Shown one piece after another: positions 45,364-53,289 of a stretch of DNA of 64,000 nucleotides. Under the pieces are notes generated by a model. That model was not told where the DNA came from. It saw only the letters and a list, made by a program, of their open reading frames with translations, and made no database searches. Origin of the DNA: Roseivirga seohaensis (GTDB lineage Bacteria > Bacteroidota > Bacteroidia > Cytophagales > Cyclobacteriaceae); assembly GCF_001592945.1 (NCBI RefSeq), contig NZ_LRPB01000034.1, positions 186,001 to 250,000 on the forward strand, read 5' to 3'. The translations under genes and the position numbers were made by a program. Each line of letters opens with the position of its first letter. The first letter of the stretch is position 1.

Positions 45364-46977
45364 ATGCAAGAAAACGGGCTTAAATCCAACGAAGCGAGTG
45401 TGAAAGAATTGGGCATCAAAGATGCAATTGTACATTGGAACCTATCCTCAGAAGAACTGGCGAAAATTTCTGTGGAAAAAGGAATGGCGCAAGAAACCAG
45501 TACTGGTGCCATAAATGTAAACACTGGTGAATTCACCGGTCGTTCACCAAAAGACAGGTTTATTGTTAAAGATGAAATCACCGAAGATTCGGTTTGGTGG
45601 GGAAATATTAACATCCCGTTTGAGCCAGCTAAATTCGATGCGCTTTATGACAGAGTAACAGATTACCTTTCTGGAAAAGAAATTTATGCACGCGACTCAT
45701 ACGTTTGTGCAGATCCGAAATACAGAACTAATGTAAGAGTAGTGACTGAATTCCCTTGGTCTAACTTATTTACATTTAATATGTTTTTGCGCCCTACGGA
45801 AGAAGAAATAAAAGACTTCACTCCAGAGTGGACCGTAATGTGTGCTCCGGGTTTTATGGCTGTTCCGGATAGAGATGGAACAAGACAGCACAACTTTGCC
45901 ATCTTAAACTTTAAAAGGAAAATCGCTTTAATTGGTGGAACCGGTTACACTGGTGAAATGAAAAAAGGTATTTTCTCTGCCTTAAACTTCATCTTGCCTC
46001 ATCAAAAAGATACTTTAGCAATGCACTGCTCTGCTAACGTTGGTGAAGATGGTGATACTGCAATTTTCTTTGGTCTTTCAGGAACAGGTAAAACTACTCT
46101 TTCTGCCGACCCGAACAGAAAACTTATTGGAGACGATGAGCATGGTTGGACAAGCGAAAACACTGTTTTCAACTTTGAAGGTGGTTGTTACGCTAAAGTA
46201 ATTGACCTTTCTGAAGAAAAAGAACCCGACATTTGGAATGCAATTAAACCAGGCGCATTATTAGAAAATGTTACTTTTAAAGAAGGTACTAACGAGCCTG
46301 ATTATACAAGTGGTAAAATCACAGAAAACACTAGAGTTTCTTACCCTATTTACCACATCAATAACATTCAAGAATCTTCTGTAGGTGCTAATCCTAAGAA
46401 TATTTTCTTCCTTACTTGCGATGCTTCAGGTGTATTGCCTCCAATCTCTAAGTTAACACCTGGCCAAGCCATGTTCCACTTTATTTCTGGATATACAGCT
46501 AAGGTAGCAGGTACAGAAGCAGGTATTACTGAGCCAGTTTCGGCTTTCTCTGCTTGTTTCGGAGCTCCATTCATGCCTTTACACCCAACTAAATATGCCG
46601 AAATGCTTGGCCAAAAAATGGAAGCAGCTGGTGTAAACGTTTGGTTGGTAAACACTGGCTGGTCTGGTGGTGCTTATGGTACTGGTAGCCGAATGAAACT
46701 GAAGTATACAAGAGCTATGATTACAGCTGCTTTAGAAGGTAAGCTTGATAACGTAGAATATACTACTCACAATGTATTCGGTTTGGCAATGCCAAATGAA
46801 TGTCCTAACGTTCCAACTGAAATATTGAGTCCTAAAAATACTTGGGCAGATAAAGCAGCTTACGATGCAGAAGCAAATAAATTAGCGATTAAATTCAATG
46901 AGAATTTCGCGAAATTTAAAGAGTATGCTAGTGAGGAAATTCTTGCTGGAGCTCCTAAAGTGAGCGCAAACGTTTAA
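45364..46977 (+). CDS. pckA: Phosphoenolpyruvate carboxykinase (ATP)
   Basis: Gluconeogenic enzyme converting oxaloacetate and ATP to PEP, ADP and CO2. Start: the ATG at 45364 (MQENGLKSNEAS) gives 537 residues, the usual length; the frame extends to TTG 45334 without evidence. Key sites are the P-loop FFGLSGTGKTTLSADP (kinase-1a), IGDDEHGWTSENTVFNFEGGCYAK with metal-binding aspartate and lysine, GRSPKDRFIVKD near the N-terminus, and NTGWSGGAYGTGSRMKL near the C-terminus. It stands alone between a -7 promoter and a terminator, as for a single metabolic gene. Confidence 0.98.
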   Translation: MQENGLKSNEASVKELGIKDAIVHWNLSSEELAKISVEKGMAQETSTGAINVNTGEFTGRSPKDRFIVKDEITEDSVWWGNINIPFEPAKFDALYDRVTDYLSGKEIYARDSYVCADPKYRTNVRVVTEFPWSNLFTFNMFLRPTEEEIKDFTPEWTVMCAPGFMAVPDRDGTRQHNFAILNFKRKIALIGGTGYTGEMKKGIFSALNFILPHQKDTLAMHCSANVGEDGDTAIFFGLSGTGKTTLSADPNRKLIGDDEHGWTSENTVFNFEGGCYAKVIDLSEEKEPDIWNAIKPGALLENVTFKEGTNEPDYTSGKITENTRVSYPIYHINNIQESSVGANPKNIFFLTCDASGVLPPISKLTPGQAMFHFISGYTAKVAGTEAGITEPVSAFSACFGAPFMPLHPTKYAEMLGQKMEAAGVNVWLVNTGWSGGAYGTGSRMKLKYTRAMITAALEGKLDNVEYTTHNVFGLAMPNECPNVPTEILSPKNTWADKAAYDAEANKLAIKFNENFAKFKEYASEEILAGAPKVSANV

Positions 46978-47005
46978 TTGAACTACAAAATATAATGTAA
47001 ACAGA

Positions 47006-47040
47006 AAAGGCTGCTTCGTATGAGGCAGCCTTTCTTATTT
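47006..47040 (+). terminator. Terminator after pckA
   Basis: AAAGGCTGCTTC pairs with GAGGCAGCCTTT (one G-U), followed by CTTATTTT. Confidence 0.8.
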
Positions 47041-47100
47041 TAAATGAGTGTTTTTGTGAGGTGTAAAATTTGACAGTGATGGTTCTTCTGTCGAATTGAA

Positions 47101-47712
47101 CTATCTATTCAATTCTAGTTTATTTAATGCGGTTTGAAGTTCACGTTTAATCTTAATTTGATTTTCCTTTGCCTCAAACTGATATGCTCTAAACTCTTCA
47201 CTTACTTGAGTAAATGAGCCCTTAATTCGCTTTGCAGATTGCGCCACCTTTTTCATACGGGCTAACATTACTAATATTACCCCAATCAAAACCGCCACTA
47301 TAGACCATACAATAATATTATAAACTGATTTGCTCAAAAGAATACCAAAGAATGACATATTATCATTCAGTTTTTCACTGGCTTCCAACTCAGCTTTTAC
47401 CGACTCCAGCTCTGACCTTAAAGCATTAACTTCAAGTTCAATCTTATTTTTCTCGGTATTCAAGCTTTCTATACTATTTGAATAGCTAGCCAAGCTATCT
47501 CCTAGCGCACTTCTAAATTCGTTCAAACTTGTAATTCTAATAATTTTCTTATCTACATAAGTTCCTGAAGATTCTATTAGCGATTCCAACTGGCTTATTA
47601 AATCTGTTTTAACTACTTCTTCTTGAACTTCTTCTTGCCCAAAAGATGGAGTCCTATTTGTTATCAATAGTGCAACCATCAGCACTAATACGGTTAAAAA
47701 TCTGTATTTCAT
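47101..47712 (-). CDS. Exported coiled-coil protein with C-terminal membrane helix, function unknown
   Basis: From ATG 47712 the protein has 203 residues: a signal peptide (MKYRFLTVLVLMVALLIT), a short acidic stretch, a coiled coil from about 65 to 120 (LNTEKNKIELEVNALRSELE, then SVKAELEASEKLND), a transmembrane helix at about 125-150 (IIVWSIVAVLIGVILVMLA), and a basic cytoplasmic tail of about 50 residues rich in lysine. An upstream ATG at 47787 would add 25 non-signal residues and is less likely. I recognise no family. It is divergent from the iorAB-like pair and lies 124 bases after pckA on the other strand. Confidence 0.6.
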   Translation of the reverse strand: MKYRFLTVLVLMVALLITNRTPSFGQEEVQEEVVKTDLISQLESLIESSGTYVDKKIIRITSLNEFRSALGDSLASYSNSIESLNTEKNKIELEVNALRSELESVKAELEASEKLNDNMSFFGILLSKSVYNIIVWSIVAVLIGVILVMLARMKKVAQSAKRIKGSFTQVSEEFRAYQFEAKENQIKIKRELQTALNKLELNR

Positions 47713-47811
47713 TCGTTTATAATTATTTGGTAAAACACTCTGAAAACGTAACGGCTTAATTGCGAAAATCGCATTCGCGAACCACATATTACATCACATT
47801 TAATTTGGCCG

Positions 47812-47819
47812 CAAAAGTA
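47812..47819 (-). promoter_or_regulatory. -7 promoter element of the coiled-coil gene
   Basis: TACTTTTG on the minus strand matches TAnnTTTG. It would give a leader of about 94 bases before ATG 47712. No -33 TTTG is seen at the usual spacing. Confidence 0.3.
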
Positions 47820-47981
47820 ACCTCTATTCTGCAGAAAAAGGAATTATCGGACACAACGGCAGAAAAAATAAGACGAAGATTATCGCATAAAATCTAGATA
47901 AGGCTCTTCATCAATTATAGCTATGATTTTGAACTCATAAATCATATATTCATCAATTCAAATTTCTCAAAATCATCCGTT

Positions 47982-48440
47982 ATGGCAACTTACCAACTTA
48001 CAATCAATGGCAAGCAACAAACCGTTGAGGCTGATGCAGACACCCCAATGCTATGGGTTTTGCGCGACCACCTAGACCTTAAGGGCACAAAATTCGGCTG
48101 TGGAATTGCGCAATGTGGGGCTTGTACCATTCACATGGACGGCAATGCAGTTCGTTCTTGTTCGATTCCAGTTTCAGCAGTTTCTGAAGCTAAAATCACC
48201 ACTATTGAAGGCCTTTCTAAAAAAGCCGACCACGTTTTACAAAAAGCTTGGGTAGAACATGATGTTCCTCAATGTGGCTATTGTCAAGCGGGGCAAATTA
48301 TGAATGCCGCAGCTTTACTGCAACGCAATAGCTCCCCTTCTATGGATGAAATTGAAACCGCTATGAACGGAAATCTATGCCGTTGTGGTACATACAATAA
48401 AATAAAAGCCGCCATTTCTTCGGCTGCATCTAATCTATAA
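47982..48440 (+). CDS. (2Fe-2S)-binding subunit of an isoquinoline 1-oxidoreductase-type molybdenum hydroxylase
   Basis: A 152-residue small subunit carrying two iron-sulfur clusters. The plant-type cluster cysteines are C40, C45, C48 and C60 in [18 protein letters not shown] with the following RSC. The second cluster lies in [18 protein letters not shown] and [10 protein letters not shown]. This matches IorA of isoquinoline 1-oxidoreductase and the small subunits of aldehyde oxidases. It precedes the large subunit by 18 bases. No FAD subunit gene follows, so electron transfer probably goes to a periplasmic or membrane acceptor. Translation start ATG 47982 is clear. Confidence 0.93.
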   Translation: MATYQLTINGKQQTVEADADTPMLWVLRDHLDLKGTKFGCGIAQCGACTIHMDGNAVRSCSIPVSAVSEAKITTIEGLSKKADHVLQKAWVEHDVPQCGYCQAGQIMNAAALLQRNSSPSMDEIETAMNGNLCRCGTYNKIKAAISSAASNL

Positions 48441-48458
48441 CCTCCAAATCAAGGAAAA

Positions 48459-50579
48459 ATGACAGTTATAAAAACAAAAGTAGACAGGAGATCATTCCTC
48501 AAAACTTCTGCTCTTGCTGGAGGAGGATTAATGATCGGATTCAATTGGGCTTGTTCATCTTCGGCAGAAGTAAAAGACCCAGCATCGGCTTGGTTCGATA
48601 TCAATGCCTACCTCACCATTGCCAACAATGGTGAAATCACCATCATGTCGCCAAATCCGGAAATTGGACAGAATGTAAAAACATCTATGCCGATGCTTGT
48701 GGCTGAAGAATTAGATGTAGACTGGAAAGATGTAATCGTAAAACAAGCCCCGCTCGATAATGCATTCCCACGTCAGGTAGCAGGCGGAAGTCAGTCCATT
48801 AGAAGTAGTTGGAAAAGCATGCGAATGGCAGGTGCCACTGCTAGAAGACTGATGATAGAAACTGCCGCCAAAGAATGGGCAGTAGATGCCAACAGCCTTA
48901 CCACCAAGGGTGGTTATGTGCTGAATGGCAGTAAAAAATTAAGTTATGGAGAATTGGCCTCAAAGGCCGTAGGTATAGAAATACCAGAAGAAGTTACTTT
49001 AAAAGAGCCTAAAGACTTTACCATTATTGGTAAGAGTCAGAAAAATGTTGATTTAGATGAAATTATTACCGGTAAGCCTGTATTCGGAATTGATTACAAG
49101 CAAGAAGGAATGCAATATGCCGTGGTGCTTCGCCCACCTGCATTTGGCGCTAAACTAAAATCCTTTGACGACACAGAGGCCAGAAAAGTAAATGGCGTAA
49201 ATGATGTAATTCAATTTGGAGATAAAGTAGCTGTTTTAGGTAACAACACTTGGGCAGCCATGAAGGGTAAAAAAGCCTTAGTGGCCGATTGGGACATGAG
49301 TGGACGGCTTGAAGACACGCCTTATCACGATAGTGAAATGAACAAACTGCTCAATAAAAGAGTAGAAAGGCCAAGTCGTAGCGATGGTGATGCATTAAAA
49401 GCAATGGCTTCGGCAGATAAAGTATTTGAAAAAACCTACGAGGCTCCTTTTTTACCACACAACACCATGGAGCCGATGAATTTCTTTGCCGATGTTACAG
49501 GCGACAAAGTTAAACTAGTCGGGCCAATTCAAACACCGGCCGGTACCCGAGGGCAAATTGCCCGACTGCTTGGAAAAAGCCCTGACGATATTACCTTAGA
49601 AATGACCCGAATGGGTGGCGGTTTTGGACGAAGACTTTATGGAGACTTTGCTTTAGAAGCTGCCGAAATTTCTCAGAAAGCCAACAAAGCCGTTCAAGTG
49701 ATTTTCTCGAGGGAAGACGACATGACCGCGGGCACATACCGTCCGGCATCAAAATATAAATTCAGAGCTGCCATTAAAGACGGAAAGCTTACGGGCTACC
49801 ATTTATCTGGTGCAGGAATAGGACGTAACAACTGGGTTCGTCCAGATTGGTTTCCAGCAGGCGGCATCGAAAACTACTTAATAGAATCGAGTTATGTAGA
49901 TAGTAACATTACTACAGGAGCATGGAGAGCCCCTATCACCAACTTCTTGGCCGTAGCCGAGCAGTGCTTCTTCGATGAATTAGCTGCTGAAATGGGACAA
50001 GATGCGATTCAGCTAAGATTAGATATTCTTGAACGGGCGAAAAACAATCCTGTTGGGGAGATTGACTATGAACCAGCAAAAATGATTGGTGTGATTAAAT
50101 TGGCTGCCGAAAAAGGAAATTGGGGTAAAGCCGAAAGTGGTGTAAGCAAAGGTTTCAGTGCTTATTATTCGCACAATACCTATGTGGCCGAAGTGGCTGA
50201 TGTGATTATGAAGGATGGCAATCCGATCGTGAAAAATGTAACGGTTGCTGTAGATTGCGGAATTGTAGTAAACCCTGATGCGGCCATTAATCAAATTCAG
50301 GGTGGTGTAGTAGACGGAATGGGACATGCGCTTTATGGCGATTTCTCCTTTGTAAATGGAACACCTCAAGCTTCTAACTTTAATAATTATCGTTTGATAA
50401 GAACCAAAGAAGCACCTACCGTAGATGTTCATTTTGTAGAAAGCTTGAACGATCCAACTGGTTTGGGTGAGCCTTCTTTACCACCTGCAGGCGGTGCTCT
50501 GGCTAATGCCATGGCCAAAGCCACGGGAAACAGACTTTATAAAATTCCTTTCGTAAAGGATCAAATGGTTTTTGGATAG
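48459..50579 (+). CDS. Molybdopterin-binding large subunit, isoquinoline 1-oxidoreductase type, Tat-exported
   Basis: A 706-residue molybdenum hydroxylase subunit. A twin-arginine signal opens it (VDRRSFLKTSALAGGGLMIG), so the complex is exported folded. The cofactor-binding regions are seen as MGGGFGRRLYGDFALEAAEI, WRAPITNFLAVAEQCFFDEL and, near the end, the conserved glutamate segment TGLGEPSLPPAGGALANAMA. At 706 residues it fits the single-chain family that pairs with an iron-sulfur subunit, which is present directly upstream. Substrate is unknown; relatives oxidise N-heterocycles or aldehydes. No molybdenum cofactor insertion gene (XdhC-like) is next to it. A terminator follows. Confidence 0.92.
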   Translation: MTVIKTKVDRRSFLKTSALAGGGLMIGFNWACSSSAEVKDPASAWFDINAYLTIANNGEITIMSPNPEIGQNVKTSMPMLVAEELDVDWKDVIVKQAPLDNAFPRQVAGGSQSIRSSWKSMRMAGATARRLMIETAAKEWAVDANSLTTKGGYVLNGSKKLSYGELASKAVGIEIPEEVTLKEPKDFTIIGKSQKNVDLDEIITGKPVFGIDYKQEGMQYAVVLRPPAFGAKLKSFDDTEARKVNGVNDVIQFGDKVAVLGNNTWAAMKGKKALVADWDMSGRLEDTPYHDSEMNKLLNKRVERPSRSDGDALKAMASADKVFEKTYEAPFLPHNTMEPMNFFADVTGDKVKLVGPIQTPAGTRGQIARLLGKSPDDITLEMTRMGGGFGRRLYGDFALEAAEISQKANKAVQVIFSREDDMTAGTYRPASKYKFRAAIKDGKLTGYHLSGAGIGRNNWVRPDWFPAGGIENYLIESSYVDSNITTGAWRAPITNFLAVAEQCFFDELAAEMGQDAIQLRLDILERAKNNPVGEIDYEPAKMIGVIKLAAEKGNWGKAESGVSKGFSAYYSHNTYVAEVADVIMKDGNPIVKNVTVAVDCGIVVNPDAAINQIQGGVVDGMGHALYGDFSFVNGTPQASNFNNYRLIRTKEAPTVDVHFVESLNDPTGLGEPSLPPAGGALANAMAKATGNRLYKIPFVKDQMVFG

Positions 50580-50598
50580 AAATTCAGACCACAAAATT

Positions 50599-50630
50599 AA
50601 GCCCAACTTCAGATGAGGTTGGGCTTTTTA
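50599..50630 (+). terminator. Terminator after the molybdenum hydroxylase pair
   Basis: AAGCCCAACTTC and GAGGTTGGGCTT pair with one G-U, followed by TTTT. The stem overlaps the end of the convergent membrane-protein gene. Confidence 0.85.
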
Positions 50631-50917
50631 CTTTCTATAAATTCATCACTTTTGACTTTCTCTTGATTTCTAAATTTAATCAAGCCGTAACAGGCTACAA
50701 TTCCCCAAAAGAAATTGGCCGCAGCCGCAGCATAAGAGAAGTCGTAAACAGTGTCAATCACTAAAAACACGCTTCCTAAGATATTGTAAACGTGAAATTT
50801 TGTATCCTGAAGGGTCCAAACTCCACGATTTAGCTGAATGTAACTCACAATAAAAAGTAGCGTACCAAGCCACCCTAAAGTTTGAACACTATAACTTATT
50901 AGAGTTTGAGAAACCAT
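50609..50917 (-). CDS. Small membrane protein of the CBU_0592 type
   Basis: A 102-residue protein with three predicted helices (about 10-25, 42-60 and 65-82). The opening VQTLGWLGTLLFIVSYIQLNRGVW and the later LGSVFLVIDTVYDFSYAAAAANFFWG match the small CBU_0592-type membrane protein family as I remember it. Function is unknown. Its stop lies in the terminator of the opposite-strand molybdenum hydroxylase genes. No operon partner. Confidence 0.6.
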   Translation of the reverse strand: MVSQTLISYSVQTLGWLGTLLFIVSYIQLNRGVWTLQDTKFHVYNILGSVFLVIDTVYDFSYAAAAANFFWGIVACYGLIKFRNQEKVKSDEFIESKKPNLI

Positions 50918-51026
50918 ATAAACCGTTCTGTTAAAAACTAAAGTATTGCAATAGTCTTTAAAAAAGCTTGGTTATGGAAGTACTTAACGATTTCACCCAA
51001 AAAGCTTAATTTCTGATTAATACTCA

Positions 51027-51944
51027 CTAATTCCAGCTGTAAGTGTGGTATTGCACATCAAATTCTCCACCTTCATATAAATCCACAGTAGCAAAACCAG
51101 CTTGGGTTTCGTAGTACATTTCGTTACCCCACCAGCCTCCGCTTACTGCACCATTGCAGCAATAGGTTACACCATTATATTCTACTTTATCCAATAAATG
51201 CATATGCCCACTTACACAAAGTTTTACATTGGCATGTTGCATAAAAAGCTTTTTGATTCTATTGAAATCAATATGCATCCATCCACCAGGCACTGACCAG
51301 TTTCCATTCTTCTCATTACCTTCATAAAAGCCGGTAGCCGTTAAAATTGGAATATGCGACATTATCATAACAGGTGTAGTTGAAGGTGTAGCCTCTAATT
51401 CTTTTTCAAACCAATCGAATTGCTCATCATCTAACTTAGCTGTATACCAGCCCTCTCCTACGGGATGTGTGCTATCAAGAATAATAAACTTCCATCCAGC
51501 CTTTTCGAAAGAATGATATGGTTTATCTAAATCCATTTTCTCCAAAGCATATTTTTTACCATAAAGCGGATCCGATTTTTCTCCAGCCCCCCATACGTCA
51601 TGGTTGCCAATACAATTAACTACAGGCAAATCATTTTCAGCTTTAATGACTTTATCCCAAAGTTGCCATTGCTTTTCAACGCTTGTTTTATCGGTACCTA
51701 AAGCATCAAAAATTGTATCGCCCCCATTAAAAATCATATCAGGTTTATCCTTCAACGACTGCATAATATGTAAACACTTGATAAATTTATCAGGCGCATT
51801 ATCCGCATCACGTAAATGCACATCTGTAAGGTGAGCAAGGCGTAGAACTCTTTTTGTTTTAGGTTGAATAGAAGTTAAATCACCCCCTATTAATGCTCCC
51901 GTACCAGCTAAGGCTATTGATTTTAGAATATTTCGTCTATTCAT
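51027..51944 (-). CDS. Exported calcineurin-like metallophosphatase
   Basis: A 305-residue phosphoesterase. The N-terminus (MNRRNILKSIALAGTGALIGG) has a twin-arginine-like signal. All metal-binding motifs of the calcineurin-like fold are present: LAHLTDVHLRD (D-x-H), DMIFNGGDTIFD (G-D), VNCIGNHDVWG (G-N-H-D), IMSHIPIL and CVSGHMHLLDK (G-H-x-H). The enzyme class hydrolyses phosphomonoesters or diesters. It follows the phosphodiesterase-like gene by 9 bases, and both follow SusC/SusD on the same strand, so a coordinated role in phosphate-ester use is likely. Substrate not shown. Confidence 0.93.
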   Translation of the reverse strand: MNRRNILKSIALAGTGALIGGDLTSIQPKTKRVLRLAHLTDVHLRDADNAPDKFIKCLHIMQSLKDKPDMIFNGGDTIFDALGTDKTSVEKQWQLWDKVIKAENDLPVVNCIGNHDVWGAGEKSDPLYGKKYALEKMDLDKPYHSFEKAGWKFIILDSTHPVGEGWYTAKLDDEQFDWFEKELEATPSTTPVMIMSHIPILTATGFYEGNEKNGNWSVPGGWMHIDFNRIKKLFMQHANVKLCVSGHMHLLDKVEYNGVTYCCNGAVSGGWWGNEMYYETQAGFATVDLYEGGEFDVQYHTYSWN

Positions 51945-51953
51945 TGTTTCAGC

Positions 51954-53177
51954 TTATTCAACGATTATCCAAACATTTGTCCAGTTATGGGGCGCCTTTA
52001 GTAAGAGCTTGGTAGTTCCTACAGGAAAAACAAAATCAGTTTTAAATCGACCATTTTTCACATCTGCCTTGCCTAAAAGTGAGTACTCATCCTTTTCCCC
52101 TTTGGCAAAGTTGTTTGTGGAAGATTGGTAGATTTCTACACTTCCTGATGCATCAGCTACCTCCCAAGAAACGATAAGCTCGTCCCCTTCTACTTTGGCT
52201 TTAGCATTCATTATTGAAATATCACCAATGAACGGAACACCATCCATTTCTTCCTTGATTTGATCAGGGGCTTCAATACCTAAAAACCTTAACGCACTAG
52301 CAGCGACATCGACTACCGGTGGGTTATTTTCAAACCTTTTGTTGAGGTTGTTTTGATTGGTTACAATCCAGGTAGTACGCTCTCTTTCTGATTGACCACC
52401 GTGACCTTTACCATTGGATTCTGTCCTTCCATGGTCGGTTGTAATTACAATCATCCAATCTTCATTGAATTCCTTTTCGCGTTGCTGAATGGCCGCCCAC
52501 ATTCTACCTACTTGGTTATCCATACCTTTTACGGCTTCAATCATTTGTGGGCTGTCGCCATACATATGCCCCATATCGTCCGTAAACTCTAAATATACCC
52601 ACGATAAATTTGGTGCATCAGTAAGCACATAATCGGCTGTTCCTTTCGAAACATTTTCGTCAATATTAAACATAAAGCTACGGTCGGCTGTATGTGGAAA
52701 AGCCACTGTATCTAACTCAAAACCGTCAAAAGAGTAATCGAACATGAAATTCCCAGCCTCTGTTTTTCCTTCTCCTACTAACTTTGTTCTATTATCTTCC
52801 CAACTAGAAAAAATGGCAGTGGTCATTTCTGGATTTACCGTTTTAACGGTACGAAAGATGTTCCAGTAGTTATAGTTCGGGTTTCTAACACTGTTGCCCC
52901 AAACATTGTGTTTGTTTCCCCAAACCCCAGTAATCATGTTCATATAACCTGGAGCCGAAATGGTAGGTGTTTGTGTATACTCATCTTTTCCTCCGCCTTG
53001 GTAGGCACGAGTATAGCCTCCTTGTGTAGCAATTTGATCCAAAATCGGGGTATCTACACTTTCAAGCACGTCTGCAGGAACGCCATCTACTAAGATAATC
53101 ATCACCTTTTTTTCTGGTGTAGAATTGCAAGCCGCCATAATTATGGCCAAAAAAAGTATGCTTATTGATTTCAACAT
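51954..53177 (-). CDS. Lipoprotein of the type I phosphodiesterase/alkaline phosphatase superfamily
   Basis: A 407-residue lipoprotein: the signal ends in a lipobox with cysteine 17 (IIMAACNST). The first metal aspartate is in MIILVDGVPADVLESV, the nucleophile region is TPTISAPGYMNMITG, and DWMIVITTDHGRTESNGKGH with the following GGQSERERTTWI supplies the distal metal ligands. In nucleotide pyrophosphatase/phosphodiesterases the nucleophile is threonine; here serine 74 stands in its place, as in alkaline phosphatases. The phosphatase/phosphodiesterase choice is therefore open. The last 80 residues form a beta-sandwich-like domain. It lies between SusD and the calcineurin-like phosphatase in one run. 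Confidence 0.9.
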   Translation of the reverse strand: MLKSISILFLAIIMAACNSTPEKKVMIILVDGVPADVLESVDTPILDQIATQGGYTRAYQGGGKDEYTQTPTISAPGYMNMITGVWGNKHNVWGNSVRNPNYNYWNIFRTVKTVNPEMTTAIFSSWEDNRTKLVGEGKTEAGNFMFDYSFDGFELDTVAFPHTADRSFMFNIDENVSKGTADYVLTDAPNLSWVYLEFTDDMGHMYGDSPQMIEAVKGMDNQVGRMWAAIQQREKEFNEDWMIVITTDHGRTESNGKGHGGQSERERTTWIVTNQNNLNKRFENNPPVVDVAASALRFLGIEAPDQIKEEMDGVPFIGDISIMNAKAKVEGDELIVSWEVADASGSVEIYQSSTNNFAKGEKDEYSLLGKADVKNGRFKTDFVFPVGTTKLLLKAPHNWTNVWIIVE

Positions 53178-53235
53178 GATGTTAATTTTGTCTGGTTAGT
53201 TGAGTGGTTGGGCTTAAGTTAGGTGAAAAGAAGAA

Positions 53236-53269
53236 AATACCAGAAGAGGCCGAGGGCCTCATCCAGTAT
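53236..53269 (-). terminator. Weak hairpin between susD and the phosphodiesterase-like gene
   Basis: GAGGCC and GGCCTC form a perfect six-pair core (53246-53260), extended by AATAC/GTATT arms. There is no U run, so it may only reduce read-through, which is common in SusCD operons. Confidence 0.4.
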
Positions 53270-53289
53270 TTCAACATTTGCAACCTAAT

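Noticed and set aside
47713-47787. Upstream ATG start for the coiled-coil protein
   Set aside because: The 25 extra residues precede the signal peptide and would mask it, so ATG 47712 was used.
50019-50432. A 137-codon minus-strand ORF inside the molybdopterin subunit gene
   Set aside because: It is antisense to a highly conserved part of the enzyme and its translation has no recognisable motif; a chance shadow frame.
53246-53260. GAGGCC/GGCCTC hairpin as a strong terminator ending the SusCD operon
   Set aside because: No U tract follows; kept only as a weak attenuator-like hairpin.
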